Origin: Sinorhizobium kostiense
GTDB taxonomy: Bacteria > Pseudomonadota > Alphaproteobacteria > Rhizobiales > Rhizobiaceae
Reading direction: 5' to 3'
Assembly (NCBI RefSeq): GCF_017874595.1
Contig: NZ_JAGILA010000001.1
Location: 806,001-870,000, forward strand
Length of the DNA: 64,000 nucleotides
The number at the start of each line of letters is the position of its first letter. Position 1 is the first letter of the stretch. Positions 28,001 through 35,338 of this stretch are shown here, one piece after another. Under the pieces are notes generated by a model. The model was not told the origin of the DNA. It saw only the letters and a program-made list of their open reading frames with translations, and ran no database searches. The position numbers and the translations under genes were made by a program.

Positions 28001-28209
28001 TGCATTTCCTTAATCGATGCGCCGGGCCAAACTGCCTGGACGACCATCGTTCGGAAGGTGAATTCCGGATCTTCGCGCTGCCCCATACGCACGAGCCCGA
28101 GCGCGCCGGTGATGATGATCAGCGCGAACAGGAAGCGCGCGATGCTCGGGTGACCGATCGCCCAACGCGAAAGGTTGAACGACTTCTTCTCCTCGTTGGA
28201 GGCGTGCAT
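25063..28209 (-). CDS. RND efflux pump inner-membrane permease (AcrB/HAE1-like)
   Basis: 1048 residues, normal for the family. Proton-driven exporter forming a trimer that joins an adaptor and an outer-membrane channel. The first helix region RFLFALIIITGALGLVRM is followed by a large periplasmic loop, helices 2-6 with the proton-relay pair GLLVDDAMIVVELMERK (TM4 Asp-Asp), a second large loop, and C-terminal helices (LGVIALLGIIIRNSIILIDQID). ATG 28209. Third gene of a TetR-adaptor-pump operon; the 119-base gap before it contains a RIME-like repeat. The outer-membrane partner is not in the window. Confidence 0.95.
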   Translation of the reverse strand: MHASNEEKKSFNLSRWAIGHPSIARFLFALIIITGALGLVRMGQREDPEFTFRTMVVQAVWPGASIKEMQDQVVNKIERKLQETPHLDFVRSYTRAGSTIITVQIEGDTDADDVADAFYQVRKKVGDIASELPEGVLGPYFNDEFGDTFITLHAISGKGYSYPELKRFAIEGRDMLLTTPGVDKVVVLGDQPQKIYIDVSSKLLAARGLTLNDLRNAIAGQNNVDPAGTVETGTRSVRISVDGDLTRVEDIRNLRVRGGSETIRLGDIATVSAGLEDPYSRKFRFNGYDSVQIGVVMASGHKVTDVGKAVEATYERFESSLPYGVSVEQISNQPEVVTEAISEFSHALIEALVIVLIVSLLSIGWRSGLVIAIAIPLVLAATFAIMYELGIDLQRISLGALIIALGLLVDDAMIVVELMERKLEEGLAKIDAASFAYSSTAFPMLTGTLITTAGFIPVGFADSTAGEYVRSLFYVVGIALVVSWFVAVYFTPWLGYMILKQRHHAGTHHDAFDTRFYRRLRTTVGWAVRHRIIVLVMTLVAFMTSLWAFQFIPKNFFPQSSRPEILVDLWLPEGTSITEVEKQAKALEARMMDDEDKRFIATYIGEGIPRFFLPLDQQLRNPNFAQLLVMAKDEPARERLIVKMRTILAEDFPSVRAKVDRLFLGPPTGWPVQIRVMGPDREEVRRIADQVKKKFQENPLLGAIHDDWLEPVPAMKLVIDQDRARALGVTSQRVRQMLQAAMAGVPLNDFRDGEETISIVAREPDGNRQLLSAVNSVYVPTDFGGFVPVSQVAKVVPTMEQGIEWRRDRLPTITVRATLPDGVQSNDMTMRIYNELQALRDGLAPGYKVQIQGGAEDSAESQASIAAKAPIMLLMIVILLMAQLQHFGKSMLVLATGPLGIIGAAAALLISGAPFGFVAILGVIALLGIIIRNSIILIDQIDQDIAAGMVRSEAIIGAAVRRFRPIVLTALTAVLALIPISRGVFWGPLAYAMMGGILVATVLTILVLPAGYALFFGKEPNADRGESAPALADSQGQDEHYPTPVAAE

Positions 28210-28269
28210 GGGCTTCGTTCCGTGGTTGGGATGGAGATCAGCGGACGATTTCGCGCGGTTCGGCGCTAC

Positions 28270-28373
28270 TGCATGTCTCGTTAAATCGACCTCGATGTAA
28301 GGACAAAGACATGCAGCAAATTAAAGTGCTACAGCGACCTTTGCGCGTCTGATAAGACGCGCGGCGCTGTAGC
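28270..28373 (+). repeat. RIME-like palindromic intergenic repeat, copy A (complete)
   Basis: About 104 bases with two dyad domains. First: GCATGTCT (28271-28278) with AGACATGC (28307-28314). Second: GCTACAGCG (28328-28336) with CGCTGTAGC (28365-28373), enclosing the inner stem GCGCGTCT-GATA-AGACGCGC (28343-28362). This matches the organisation described for RIME elements of Rhizobium/Sinorhizobium. It overlaps the last 45 bases of the adaptor gene. Confidence 0.75.
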
Positions 28374-29480
28374 GGACTGCTGCTCGGCAGCCAGCAGCTT
28401 CACCTTCAGGGCTTCGGCCATGAACTGGGTGCCGGCAGCAACGACGAGGTCGCCCGGTTGCAGGCCCTCGACAACCCGCACCTTATCGCCGGCGAAGTCG
28501 GCGAGCCTGACCGGGCGGGCGTGAACGGTCGAGGTTCCTCGATCAACCACCCAGACGATGTCCTTTCCGTCCACCTGCGCAAGCGCGCTGAGGGGAATGG
28601 AGGTGAGGGGCTCGGAGCTGGCGGCAACAGTCTCGACCGACGCGGTCATGCCGAGCAGGACGCGCGGGTCGTTTGGGAGGCTGATGCGCACGGAGAAGGT
28701 CCGGGATTGCCGGTCAGCGCTGCCGGAAACTTCCCGAACATGGCCGTCGAGGATGAGCATGTCCTTGGACCAGAAGTGCGCCTTCACGGGGTTACCTGGC
28801 TTGAATTCGGCAATGTCCAGCTCCGGAACGGCGACTTCGATCTCCTTCTCGCCGTCGACCGCGACCGTCACGACCGGCGTGCCGGTGCCGACGACCTGGC
28901 CGATATCGGCATTGATAGCGGTCACGATTCCGCTCTGGTCGGACTTCAAATCCGTGTAGGCGACCTGATTCTTCGCCTGGCTCAGTGCAGAGGCAGCGGC
29001 ATCGCGCGAGGAAACCGCCTGATCGTAGAGGAGATTGGCCTGATCGAGCTCGGCCTTCGAGGAGAACGATCTGTTGAACAGCTGTTCAGCCCGCTCCTTC
29101 GTCAGCGATGTCGTCTGCACCTGCTTTTCGGCGGCAAAGAGGTTCGCCTCGGCGCTCTTCACCGCAAGTTGGTAGTCGGTCGGATCGATGCGGGCGAGGA
29201 GATCGCCGGGCTTAACGCGGTCCCCGATATTGACGGGACGCTCGGTGATCTTGCCCGTGACGCGGAAACCAAGATTCATTTCGATGCGAGCCCTGACGGC
29301 GCCGGCATAATCGAGCCGGCGCGCCTCACCCCTCCCAGTGATCTCGACCACCTTGACCGGCCGCACGATCTCCTTCGTTTCTACTTTCTCCTCCGAGCAG
29401 CCGGACAGCACCGCGCCCAAGGCGATTAGGCCCACGAAACGGGCAATGAACGGCCGGTTGAAAGCTCCAGTTGAAGACAT
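28329..29480 (-). CDS. RND efflux periplasmic adaptor lipoprotein (HlyD/AcrA-like)
   Basis: 383 residues. Lipoprotein signal with lipobox AVLSGC near residue 28. Membrane-fusion architecture: split lipoyl/barrel-sandwich halves (NLGFRVTGKITERPVNIGDRV and SDQSGIVTAINADIGQVV), an alpha-hairpin coiled coil between them, a beta-barrel (KEIEVAVPELD) and a membrane-proximal domain. It links the RND pump at 25063-28209 to an outer-membrane channel. The stop and last ~14 residues (ATAPRVLSDAQRSL) are read from RIME-like repeat A, so the native C-terminus seems replaced. Lies 38 bases after the TetR gene. Confidence 0.93.
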   Translation of the reverse strand: MSSTGAFNRPFIARFVGLIALGAVLSGCSEEKVETKEIVRPVKVVEITGRGEARRLDYAGAVRARIEMNLGFRVTGKITERPVNIGDRVKPGDLLARIDPTDYQLAVKSAEANLFAAEKQVQTTSLTKERAEQLFNRSFSSKAELDQANLLYDQAVSSRDAAASALSQAKNQVAYTDLKSDQSGIVTAINADIGQVVGTGTPVVTVAVDGEKEIEVAVPELDIAEFKPGNPVKAHFWSKDMLILDGHVREVSGSADRQSRTFSVRISLPNDPRVLLGMTASVETVAASSEPLTSIPLSALAQVDGKDIVWVVDRGTSTVHARPVRLADFAGDKVRVVEGLQPGDLVVAAGTQFMAEALKVKLLAAEQQSATAPRVLSDAQRSL

Positions 29481-29518
29481 TTGGCACTCCTCGTCTCGCT
29501 ATCGCGGCAACGCCGTCG

Positions 29519-30103
29519 CTATTTCTTCAGCGCCCTGAGGGCGAAATCGATCAGTTCGCCAGGCGTCGGGCGATTTTCTTTCGCGAGACACTGGGCGGCC
29601 ATCTGCGGGTGACAGAGGGTCACGACACTCGAGTCGAAGCACCGGGCGGCGATCTCCGGATCTTGGTCGGCGAATTCGCCCGCCTCGATGCCGTCGCGGA
29701 TGATCTCGGCAAGAAGCTGGTCGATGCGGTCGATATGTTTTTCGATGACGTGCCATTCCCGCTCGATCGCCACGATGACCATCTCGTGCACCTTCTGCTC
29801 GTCGAGCATGGTTTCCACCGTCATCTTGTGCTGGGCAAGCACATAGCGGCGCAAGCGCTCGGTAGCGCTCAAGGGGAGGCGGGAAATCTCGTAGACCTGC
29901 TGATAGCTCGCCTCCAGCATGCGCGCGCAAAGCGCCTGATGGATTTCCGTCTTGGAGCTGAAGAAGCGATAAATGTTGGCCGGCGACATGCCGAGGTCGC
30001 GCGCGATATCAGCGACATTCGTCTTGGTGTAGCCGTAGTGCCGGAAAAGCCGCTCCGCGGCATCGAGAATCCGCGTGATGTTCTCCTGCCTCGATGCGTC
30101 CAT
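29519..30103 (-). CDS. TetR/AcrR-family transcriptional repressor
   Basis: 194 residues. N-terminal HTH: NITRILDAAERLFRHYGYTKTNVADIARDLGMSPANIYRFFSSK, classic TetR. The C-terminal ligand domain is helical. First gene of the efflux operon (TetR, adaptor, pump on the same strand), so it likely represses its own operon and is released by a pump substrate. ATG 30103 is preferred to a TTG at 30124. An inverted repeat upstream (30128-30159) is the probable operator. Confidence 0.93.
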   Translation of the reverse strand: MDASRQENITRILDAAERLFRHYGYTKTNVADIARDLGMSPANIYRFFSSKTEIHQALCARMLEASYQQVYEISRLPLSATERLRRYVLAQHKMTVETMLDEQKVHEMVIVAIEREWHVIEKHIDRIDQLLAEIIRDGIEAGEFADQDPEIAARCFDSSVVTLCHPQMAAQCLAKENRPTPGELIDFALRALKK

Positions 30104-30127
30104 GTTCGTCTCTGACCTTGTCAAGTG

Positions 30128-30159
30128 ATGAATGACGTTTTGCGAATTTTGTCAGTCAT
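30128..30159. promoter_or_regulatory. Probable TetR operator upstream of the efflux operon
   Basis: Inverted repeat ATGAATGAC (30128-30136) and GTCAGTCAT (30151-30159), 8 of 9 positions symmetric, with a 14-base spacer, 24 bases upstream of the TetR start. The position fits autoregulation. Confidence 0.5.
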
Positions 30160-30430
30160 AAACGTTTAGCCGAGGTGGTGTCAACATGGATGTGAAGCGG
30201 ATTGCAACTTTGGGATTGAATTTTCCTGAAGAACGGCGACATCGGCCATCACGATGCGGCGGGCGCCACACTGCCGTAGCAAAGGCCGCGGCACCGCCGG
30301 CAGCAAGATCGGCGTGGATGAAGCCTCGATGCCCGCGCGGATCATTTGACGCGCAGCTGTCGCTGCAGCACTTCCAAATGCGGCGTTGATCTCGTCTAGA
30401 AGAGCGTCCTCAAGGCTTAGCCGGCGCGCG
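30160..30430. other. Rest of the 327-base gap upstream of the TetR gene
   Basis: No convincing gene. On the minus strand about 30340-30385 reads like a degraded RIME second domain (GTGCTGCAGCGACAGCTGCG compared with GTGCTACAGCGACCTTTGCG in copy A). Confidence 0.4.
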
Positions 30431-31480
30431 TCATTTCGCGCGCTGCAGCATGCCGTAGAGATCGCGTGGATCGTCCGGATCGGCGATCATGTCGAGATTG
30501 TGGTAGAAATCCGTACCGGAAAGCCGGTCTCGTACGTAGCGCAGCGCCGAAAAGTCCTCGATCGCGAAGCCGACGCTGTCGAACAGCGTGATCTGGCGTG
30601 CGTCGCGCCGCCCCGGAGCCACCCCGGTTACCACTTTCCAGAGTTCGGTCACCGGAAAATCCGGCCCCATCTGCTGGATCTCGCCCTCGATACGGGTCTG
30701 CGGTGGATATTCGACGAACACCTCCGAACGCTTGAGGATGTCGCGGTGGAGTTCCGTCTTGCCGGGACAGTCGCCGCCGATCGCGTTGATATGCACGCCC
30801 GCTCCAACCATGTTGTCGGTGAGGATCGTCGCGAACTGCTTGTCGGCCGTACAGGTGGTGATGATCTCGGCGCTCTCGATCGCCTGCTGCGCGGTTGTGC
30901 AGGCGACGGTCCTGAGGCCGGAACCGGCGAGGTTGAACACGGTTTTTTCGGTCGCGCGCGGATCGATGTCGTAGAGGCGAACCGTGTCGATGCCGCAGAC
31001 GGCCTTCATCGCCAGCGCCTGGAATTCGGCCTGGGCACCGTTGCCGATCATGGCCATGGTGCGCGCGCCCCTGGGGGCGAGGTGGCGTGCGGCCATCGCG
31101 GAGGTGGCAGCCGTCCGGAGCGCCGTCAACAGCGTCATTTCCGTGAGCAGTACCGGGTAGCCGGTCGAAACCTCGGCGAGTAGGCCGAAGGCGGTCACGG
31201 TCTGCAGCCCGTCAACGATATTCTTCGGGTGGCCGTTCACATATTTGAAGCTGTAGACGTTGCCGTCGGAGGTCGGCATCAGCTCGATGACGCCGTCGCG
31301 CGAGTGGCTGGCGACGCGGGGGGTCTTGTCGAAGCTCTCCCAGCGGCGGAAGTCCGCCTCGACGGCATCCGCAAGTTCCGCCAGTACCGTCTCCACGCCA
31401 AGGTGATGAACGAGACGCATCATGTTCTCGACACTGACGAACGGCACCATGGCCTTTGCGGACGGAAGCGGTGAGAGCAT
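30431..31480 (-). CDS. Ornithine cyclodeaminase / mu-crystallin family protein
   Basis: 349 residues. NAD-binding Rossmann loop MAMIGNGAQAEFQALAM near residue 140, upstream SFKYVNGHPKN and LTALRTAATSAMAARHLAP, and the late INAIGGDCPGKTEL motif with its conserved Asp, as in ornithine cyclodeaminases converting ornithine to proline and ammonia. Length and motif set match this enzyme better than the shorter alanine dehydrogenase or Delta1-piperideine reductase relatives. Divergent from an Lrp/AsnC regulator with a shared 147-base promoter region, so amino-acid-responsive control is likely (inference). Confidence 0.87.
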   Translation of the reverse strand: MLSPLPSAKAMVPFVSVENMMRLVHHLGVETVLAELADAVEADFRRWESFDKTPRVASHSRDGVIELMPTSDGNVYSFKYVNGHPKNIVDGLQTVTAFGLLAEVSTGYPVLLTEMTLLTALRTAATSAMAARHLAPRGARTMAMIGNGAQAEFQALAMKAVCGIDTVRLYDIDPRATEKTVFNLAGSGLRTVACTTAQQAIESAEIITTCTADKQFATILTDNMVGAGVHINAIGGDCPGKTELHRDILKRSEVFVEYPPQTRIEGEIQQMGPDFPVTELWKVVTGVAPGRRDARQITLFDSVGFAIEDFSALRYVRDRLSGTDFYHNLDMIADPDDPRDLYGMLQRAK

Positions 31481-31498
31481 CGGGCTTTCTCCATGTGA

Positions 31499-31570
31499 TC
31501 GACACCGAATAGACTAGCGGTCGGCGCCGCTGGTCGAAAGTGCAAAGCTGTGCTACTTTCGACACCGAAT
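31499..31570. promoter_or_regulatory. Operator-like repeats between the cyclodeaminase and Lrp genes
   Basis: A perfect inverted repeat GTCGAAAGT (31533-31541) / ACTTTCGAC (31555-31563) with a 13-base spacer sits mid-way between the divergent starts. A 12-base direct repeat TCGACACCGAAT occurs at 31499-31510 and 31559-31570, one copy on each side. These are the likely sites for the neighbouring Lrp-type protein. Confidence 0.6.
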
Positions 31571-31627
31571 TTGGCAGTTTGCTCATGAATATTGTACATT
31601 TTTGTCAGAAAGGCTTCGAGAAGCCAG

Positions 31628-32062
31628 ATGATCGCCAAATATACGCCGGACGACCTGGACCGCCGGATCATCGCCCATCTGCGCGCAGATGGGCGTGCCT
31701 CCCTGTCCAAGCTCTCGGACGCGCTCGGTGTCGCGCGCGGCACCGTGCAGAACCGGCTCGACCGCCTGATTGAGAGCGGCACGCTTCTCGGCTTCACCGT
31801 GCGACTGAGGGAAGACTACGACCTCAACACCGTCAATGCGGTGATGATGATCGAGGTGATCGGGAAATCGACGACGCAGGTCATCCGCAAGCTGCGGAGC
31901 ATTCCTGAAATCCATTCGCTGCATACGACCAACGGGAATTGGGACCTCGTCGCCAATATTCGCGCCGCCAATCTCTCGGAGTTTGATCGCGTACTGCGGG
32001 AAGTCCGTATGGTCGACGGCGTCGCCAATAGCGAGACCAGCCTGTTGCTGAGCAGCGTGTGA
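31628..32062 (+). CDS. Lrp/AsnC-family transcriptional regulator
   Basis: 144 residues. N-terminal HTH: DDLDRRIIAHLRADGRASLSKLSDALGVARGTVQNRLDRLIESG. C-terminal RAM/ligand domain: AVMMIEVIGKSTTQVIRKLRSIPEIHSLHTTNGNWDLVANI. Divergently placed beside the ornithine-cyclodeaminase-like gene, which is its likely target with ornithine, arginine or proline as effector (inference from the arrangement seen in rhizobial putR/ocd-type pairs). ATG 31628 fits the family start. ATG 31592 would add a non-family tail. Confidence 0.92.
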   Translation: MIAKYTPDDLDRRIIAHLRADGRASLSKLSDALGVARGTVQNRLDRLIESGTLLGFTVRLREDYDLNTVNAVMMIEVIGKSTTQVIRKLRSIPEIHSLHTTNGNWDLVANIRAANLSEFDRVLREVRMVDGVANSETSLLLSSV

Positions 32063-32133
32063 TGAGCCGGGGCATTGAATGCGCGGCGACCCACCGCTAG
32101 TTTTCCGCTCCGATCCAACCGAAGGTCCAAAAC

Positions 32134-32724
32134 TTGAAGGCACAACGCCTGCTACTTGTCTGTTTCTTTGTGGCACCGGCCGCCGCGCTGGCCGAATGGC
32201 AGGCCCGGGAGACGGTCCAAACCTACTCCATCACCGGTCAGTCGGGGCCCGAACTCTATGCCTCCATCGGCGAGCGGGGACCAAAGGTCGGCGGCCTTGC
32301 GCGCGTCATCGCCCATACGAGCTTCAAGCTCACCTGGACGCGAGAATACGAGACGCAGGGTGACGCCTGCGTGCTGGTATCGGCGGTGCCGAAGCTTGCA
32401 ATCACTTACACGCTGCCGAAACCCGCGGGGCCGCTGCCTGCCACCACAAGCGAGCACTGGGAAACCTTCATCGAAGGCGTACGCAAGCACGAACTGGTGC
32501 ATGGCGAATTCATCAAGGAGCTGGTGAAGAACATCGAGGCGGCCACCGTGGGTCTCACCGTCCCGGCGGACCCTCAATGCCGGAAGATCAAGCGCGAGAT
32601 GACCAAGCGTCTGGGCGCGATTTCGGATGCTCATCGCCAGCAAAGCCGTGCCTTCGACCGGGCCGAGCTCAGCGATGGCGGGAATGTCCATCAGCTCATA
32701 CTGCAGCTGGTGAATGGCGGCTGA
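32134..32724 (+). CDS. DUF922 exported protein with HExxH-like zinc motif
   Basis: 196 residues. Signal peptide LLLVCFFVAPAAALA, then the DUF922 region with RKHELVHGEFIKEL near residue 128, an H-E-x-x-H metal-protease-like motif, and a Cys pair (DACVLV and PQCRKI). Family members are putative secreted zinc-dependent proteases; activity is not shown. The start is a TTG at 32134. No ATG gives a complete signal peptide. No clear operon partner. Confidence 0.8.
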   Translation: MKAQRLLLVCFFVAPAAALAEWQARETVQTYSITGQSGPELYASIGERGPKVGGLARVIAHTSFKLTWTREYETQGDACVLVSAVPKLAITYTLPKPAGPLPATTSEHWETFIEGVRKHELVHGEFIKELVKNIEAATVGLTVPADPQCRKIKREMTKRLGAISDAHRQQSRAFDRAELSDGGNVHQLILQLVNGG

Positions 32725-32940
32725 CACGCGCTCCGCTCGCATTTGACGGATCAGCAACACGCGGTCGCAAAAAAAGATCGTGTCACAGGCCACGCCTCCG
32801 AAATGTCTCAATACGCTCGAATTGTGCGCGCGCTTGGCCGGCACAACCGCCGGAAATCTGTTGCGCGCCTCTCGGCTGTGTCCGGTTTCCGCTTGGCTGC
32901 GTTCCTTTTTTGCCGGCACGATGCGAGAAGGAGAAACTCA

Positions 32941-33471
32941 ATGACGACCAATCCTGCCATCGCGCTTTCCATCGCCTTGAGCATTTTCGCGGCCGCCGCC
33001 GCTCACGCGGCGGATGTCACGGTCTATCGGGAGCCCGCTCCGCCGGCGATCCAGGATGAGCAAAATGGCGTGAAGATCGGCTACCTCGAATGCGACATCG
33101 GTGGCGGTGCCGGTTATGTGCTTGGCTCTTCCAAGGAAATCGACTGCGTTTTCCGCTCGCTCGGCGGCGATGAGATCGAGGACCGCTACACCGGCGAGAT
33201 CCGCAAGCTGGGCATCGATGTGGGTTTCACCATGCGCAGCCGTCTCCTCTGGGCAGTGTTCGCTCCGACTGCCGGCTATCACCACGGCTCGTTGAGCGGC
33301 ATCTACAAGGGCGCGACCGCTGAAGCCACGGTCGGCGCGGGCGTCGGCGCCAATGTGCTCGTCGGCGGCACGTCCGGATCGATCCATCTCCAGACGGTCA
33401 GCGTGACCGGCCAGCTTGGTCTCAATGTCGCCGCCACCGGCACGTCGATGACGCTCAATTCCGTCAATTGA
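32941..33471 (+). CDS. DUF992 exported protein
   Basis: 176 residues. Signal peptide PAIALSIALSIFAAAAAHAA, then the DUF992 pattern: GVKIGYLECDIGGGAGYVLGSSKEIDCVF (Cys pair), RYTGEIRKLGIDVGFT, and a Gly/Ala/Val-rich C-terminus (VGAGVGANVLVGG) resembling lipid-associated exported proteins. Function unknown. Start 32941 has a textbook GAAGGAGA ribosome site. An in-frame upstream extension to 32743 would bury the signal peptide and is rejected. Confidence 0.85.
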   Translation: MTTNPAIALSIALSIFAAAAAHAADVTVYREPAPPAIQDEQNGVKIGYLECDIGGGAGYVLGSSKEIDCVFRSLGGDEIEDRYTGEIRKLGIDVGFTMRSRLLWAVFAPTAGYHHGSLSGIYKGATAEATVGAGVGANVLVGGTSGSIHLQTVSVTGQLGLNVAATGTSMTLNSVN

Positions 33472-33563
33472 GACTGCTCTTCAGCACCATCGTTCCGGGC
33501 AAAGCCACCTATTGCGCCCGCGCAACTCCTCACTCGTTTCGGTTGCTCTGCCACCCTTGCGCG

Positions 33564-33589
33564 GGAACCAAAATCGCCCGACCTCGGTT
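33564..33589 (+). promoter_or_regulatory. EcfG/RpoE2-type promoter before the DUF1236 gene
   Basis: GGAAC (33564-33568), 17 bases, GGTT (33586-33589), i.e. GGAAC-N19-TT, matching the S. meliloti RpoE2 consensus GGAAC-N18/19-TT. The ATG is 27 bases past the -10. Confidence 0.5.
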
Positions 33590-33615
33590 TGGAGGGCGTT
33601 GGAAAGGAGAAACAC

Positions 33616-33894
33616 ATGAAGAGATTAGCTTTGATCTGTGCCACCCTGCTTTTCCCGGCATCGGTAATGGCGCAAGCGACGGTCGTGCTGCCAGGCGAAG
33701 TGAGGACTTATGTCCTTGAGCAGAAGTCCCCGTCCGTCGCCGTAGAAGGCGAGATCGTCGTCGGACAACCTTTGCCCGAAACCGTAGAGATCCACACGAT
33801 CCCGGATCAGCCTGACTTTGCATATGCGGTCGTGAACGAGCGGCGGGTCGTCGTGAATCCCTCCACCCGGGTGGTCGTAGAAGTGCTGGAATGA
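33616..33894 (+). CDS. DUF1236 small exported protein
   Basis: 92 residues. Signal peptide RLALICATLLFPASVMA. The mature part is one DUF1236 unit: VVLPGEVRTYVLEQ, VVGQPLPETVEIHTIPD, AYAVVNERRVVVNPSTRVVVEVLE. These rhizobial envelope proteins are of unknown role. Start 33616 follows AAAGGAGA by 5 bases. A candidate EcfG promoter lies just upstream, suggesting stress induction. Confidence 0.85.
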   Translation: MKRLALICATLLFPASVMAQATVVLPGEVRTYVLEQKSPSVAVEGEIVVGQPLPETVEIHTIPDQPDFAYAVVNERRVVVNPSTRVVVEVLE

Positions 33895-34047
33895 CGCAAA
33901 GTCAACGAGAAGGGCAGAAGACGGTTGCGTGAACTCGTGTGAACGCGACCGCTCCAAGCTTGCCCGGTGGCCTCGCCCCCTCCATTCGCATGCTGAGGGG
34001 GCGTCGCCGACCTCTACCGCCTACCCCGTGGAGAACTGGAGGCGAAG

Positions 34048-34314
34048 ATGGAAGATCTGGAATTTCGACTGGCCGCCCACCGGGAAATCCTCGTCGGCAT
34101 CCTCTCGGCCCTATCCCGCCGCCCGGACGTCTGGGAGGAAATCAAGCGCACACTCGATGAGGCGAGAATCGTCCAGGACCATGAAGAAGATCCGGGAATC
34201 GTCCCATCCGAGGCTTTTTCCAGACAGAACGCCATGACCTCAGAGATAACGTCGATATTACAGGATGCGGCCTTGCGGGCGGCACTTGACCCGGAAGGGA
34301 TGCAGGCTCGCTGA
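34048..34314 (+). CDS. Small hypothetical protein
   Basis: 88 residues, acidic, mostly helical, no signal or membrane segment. I do not recognise a family. Support for coding is a strong GGAGG 5 bases before the ATG and a plausible composition (WEEIKRTLDEARIVQDHEEDP). The gap to the convergent DUF6074 gene is 21 bases. Confidence 0.55.
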   Translation: MEDLEFRLAAHREILVGILSALSRRPDVWEEIKRTLDEARIVQDHEEDPGIVPSEAFSRQNAMTSEITSILQDAALRAALDPEGMQAR

Positions 34315-34335
34315 GGCTCGCTCAGCGCCGAGTGG

Positions 34336-34644
34336 TTATGCTCCGCCGTCGGAGCGATTGCGGCAGACGGCGGGTACCTCGTAGCGGCGTGCGATTGCCG
34401 CTTGTACCTCGGACTGGAACCCGAGGATCTGCTGACGGATTTCGTCGTCCGAGAGTCCGAGGGTCGAAAGTTGCTGGGCAAGCTTGCGGCATTCGCTTTT
34501 CCAGTACTGGACGGCGGCACTTCCATGGACACGGTCGAGTTCGCGCGCGCAGCGAACGACGTCGCCGAGTCGCGCGGCGAGGGGAAACGCGAAAATCTCG
34601 CCGACCTCGCGCCCAGTCGTTCGTTCGTCCAAGTCGATCGCCAT
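34336..34644 (-). CDS. DUF6074 family protein
   Basis: 102 residues. Matches the rhizobial DUF6074 layout: a polar N-terminus, IFAFPLAARLGDVVRCA, then a helical stretch ending ILGFQSEVQAAIARR. Function unknown; found in many copies in Rhizobiaceae. Start 34644 follows GAGGAG by about 8 bases. The longer in-frame form from 34782 has non-family sequence. Confidence 0.75.
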   Translation of the reverse strand: MAIDLDERTTGREVGEIFAFPLAARLGDVVRCARELDRVHGSAAVQYWKSECRKLAQQLSTLGLSDDEIRQQILGFQSEVQAAIARRYEVPAVCRNRSDGGA

Positions 34645-34764
34645 CGAATCACTCCTCATTCGCCTGGAGTCAGGTCTATGGGCAAGATGGTTAACGATTC
34701 CTTCGTCGGCTGACGGGACGCATCCTCCTGTGGCGAGGCGTGACGGTTCAGGCTCATCCGACCG

Positions 34765-34789
34765 GGAACAAATGGTCAGCATAAAAGTT
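34765..34789 (+). promoter_or_regulatory. Orphan EcfG/RpoE2-type promoter
   Basis: GGAAC (34765-34769), 16 bases, AGTT (34786-34789) = GGAAC-N18-TT. No protein gene lies downstream on this strand for over 1 kb, so it is either a chance match or drives a non-coding RNA. Confidence 0.35.
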
Positions 34790-34795
34790 TAAGAA

Positions 34796-34900
34796 GCGGA
34801 CCCGCGCGGGAACAGTTCCCTCTCCGCAAGCCCTACGGATCCGTGCGGCTCCTGGTGCACATGATGGGCTCCGCCAGCCTGGCGGGGCCCATCGTCATTT
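34796..34900 (+). ncRNA. Candidate EcfG-dependent small RNA
   Basis: Predicted only from context: an orphan EcfG-like promoter would start transcription near 34796, and a hairpin with 14-base arms (34863-34876 and 34880-34893, one G-T pair) followed by CGTCATTT could end it about 100 bases later. The U-tract is poor. Confidence 0.25.
34863..34893 (+). terminator. Long hairpin, possible terminator
   Basis: Arms 34863-34876 and 34880-34893 (GATGGGCTCCGCCA and TGGCGGGGCCCATC) around GCC, with one wobble pair. It may end the candidate sRNA or, on the other strand, the DUF982 pair. Confidence 0.4.
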
Positions 34901-35005
34901 GTGGGTAGCGCCACGCCTCGGGCAAGCAAACGCGCGAGGCCCTCGCCAGCGCCCTTCAGTCGCTGCATGTCTCACCCCATACCGGTAGAATTTGGCTTCT
35001 GGCCC

Positions 35006-35293
35006 TCAGCGGGGTGTGCGTAGAATGTGTCCCTGTGGATTCTTCGTTTCGCTCGCAATCGCCAGGAAGGCCTCTCGAGCCGCTGCGAGGAAGGCGGCGC
35101 GTGCCTCCTCAGGCTTCTTCTGGTGTTTCAGTGCGGCATTGCAGGCTCGTAATGCGGAGCTGTAATACTCACCCTGCCGTAGAGGCCATTCGCGTTGCAA
35201 GCACGTTCTGGCGTCAAGCGGACCGACAACACACCTGCGCCTGCCGTTCAGCAGGGTGACGATCACCGGCTCGCTCCACGGAAGCTCGTCCAT
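35006..35293 (-). CDS. DUF982 family protein (second of tandem pair)
   Basis: 95 residues. DUF982 pattern: PWSEPVIVTLLNGRRRCVVGPLDARTCLQREWP at the N-terminus, then ACNAALKHQKKPEEARAAFLAAAREAFLAI. DUF982 proteins are small rhizobial proteins of unknown function. Lies 45 bases downstream of the other DUF982 gene on the same strand, so cotranscribed. Start ATG 35293 fits family length. Confidence 0.85.
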   Translation of the reverse strand: MDELPWSEPVIVTLLNGRRRCVVGPLDARTCLQREWPLRQGEYYSSALRACNAALKHQKKPEEARAAFLAAAREAFLAIASETKNPQGHILRTPR

Positions 35294-35338
35294 CGCATTC
35301 GGTCCGCATGATTCCCCAGTTGGCTGTCAAGCAAGCTT

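Larger units (their letters stand above)
34645..35005. other. 361-base gap with candidate stress sRNA
   Basis: No protein gene seen. On the plus strand it holds an EcfG-like promoter (34765-34789) followed by a long hairpin (34863-34893); see separate entries. Neither flanking gene reads in that direction. Confidence 0.5.

Noticed and set aside
32743-32940. N-terminal extension of the DUF992 protein
   Set aside because: The extension would precede the signal peptide; the GAAGGAGA site fixes the start at 32941.
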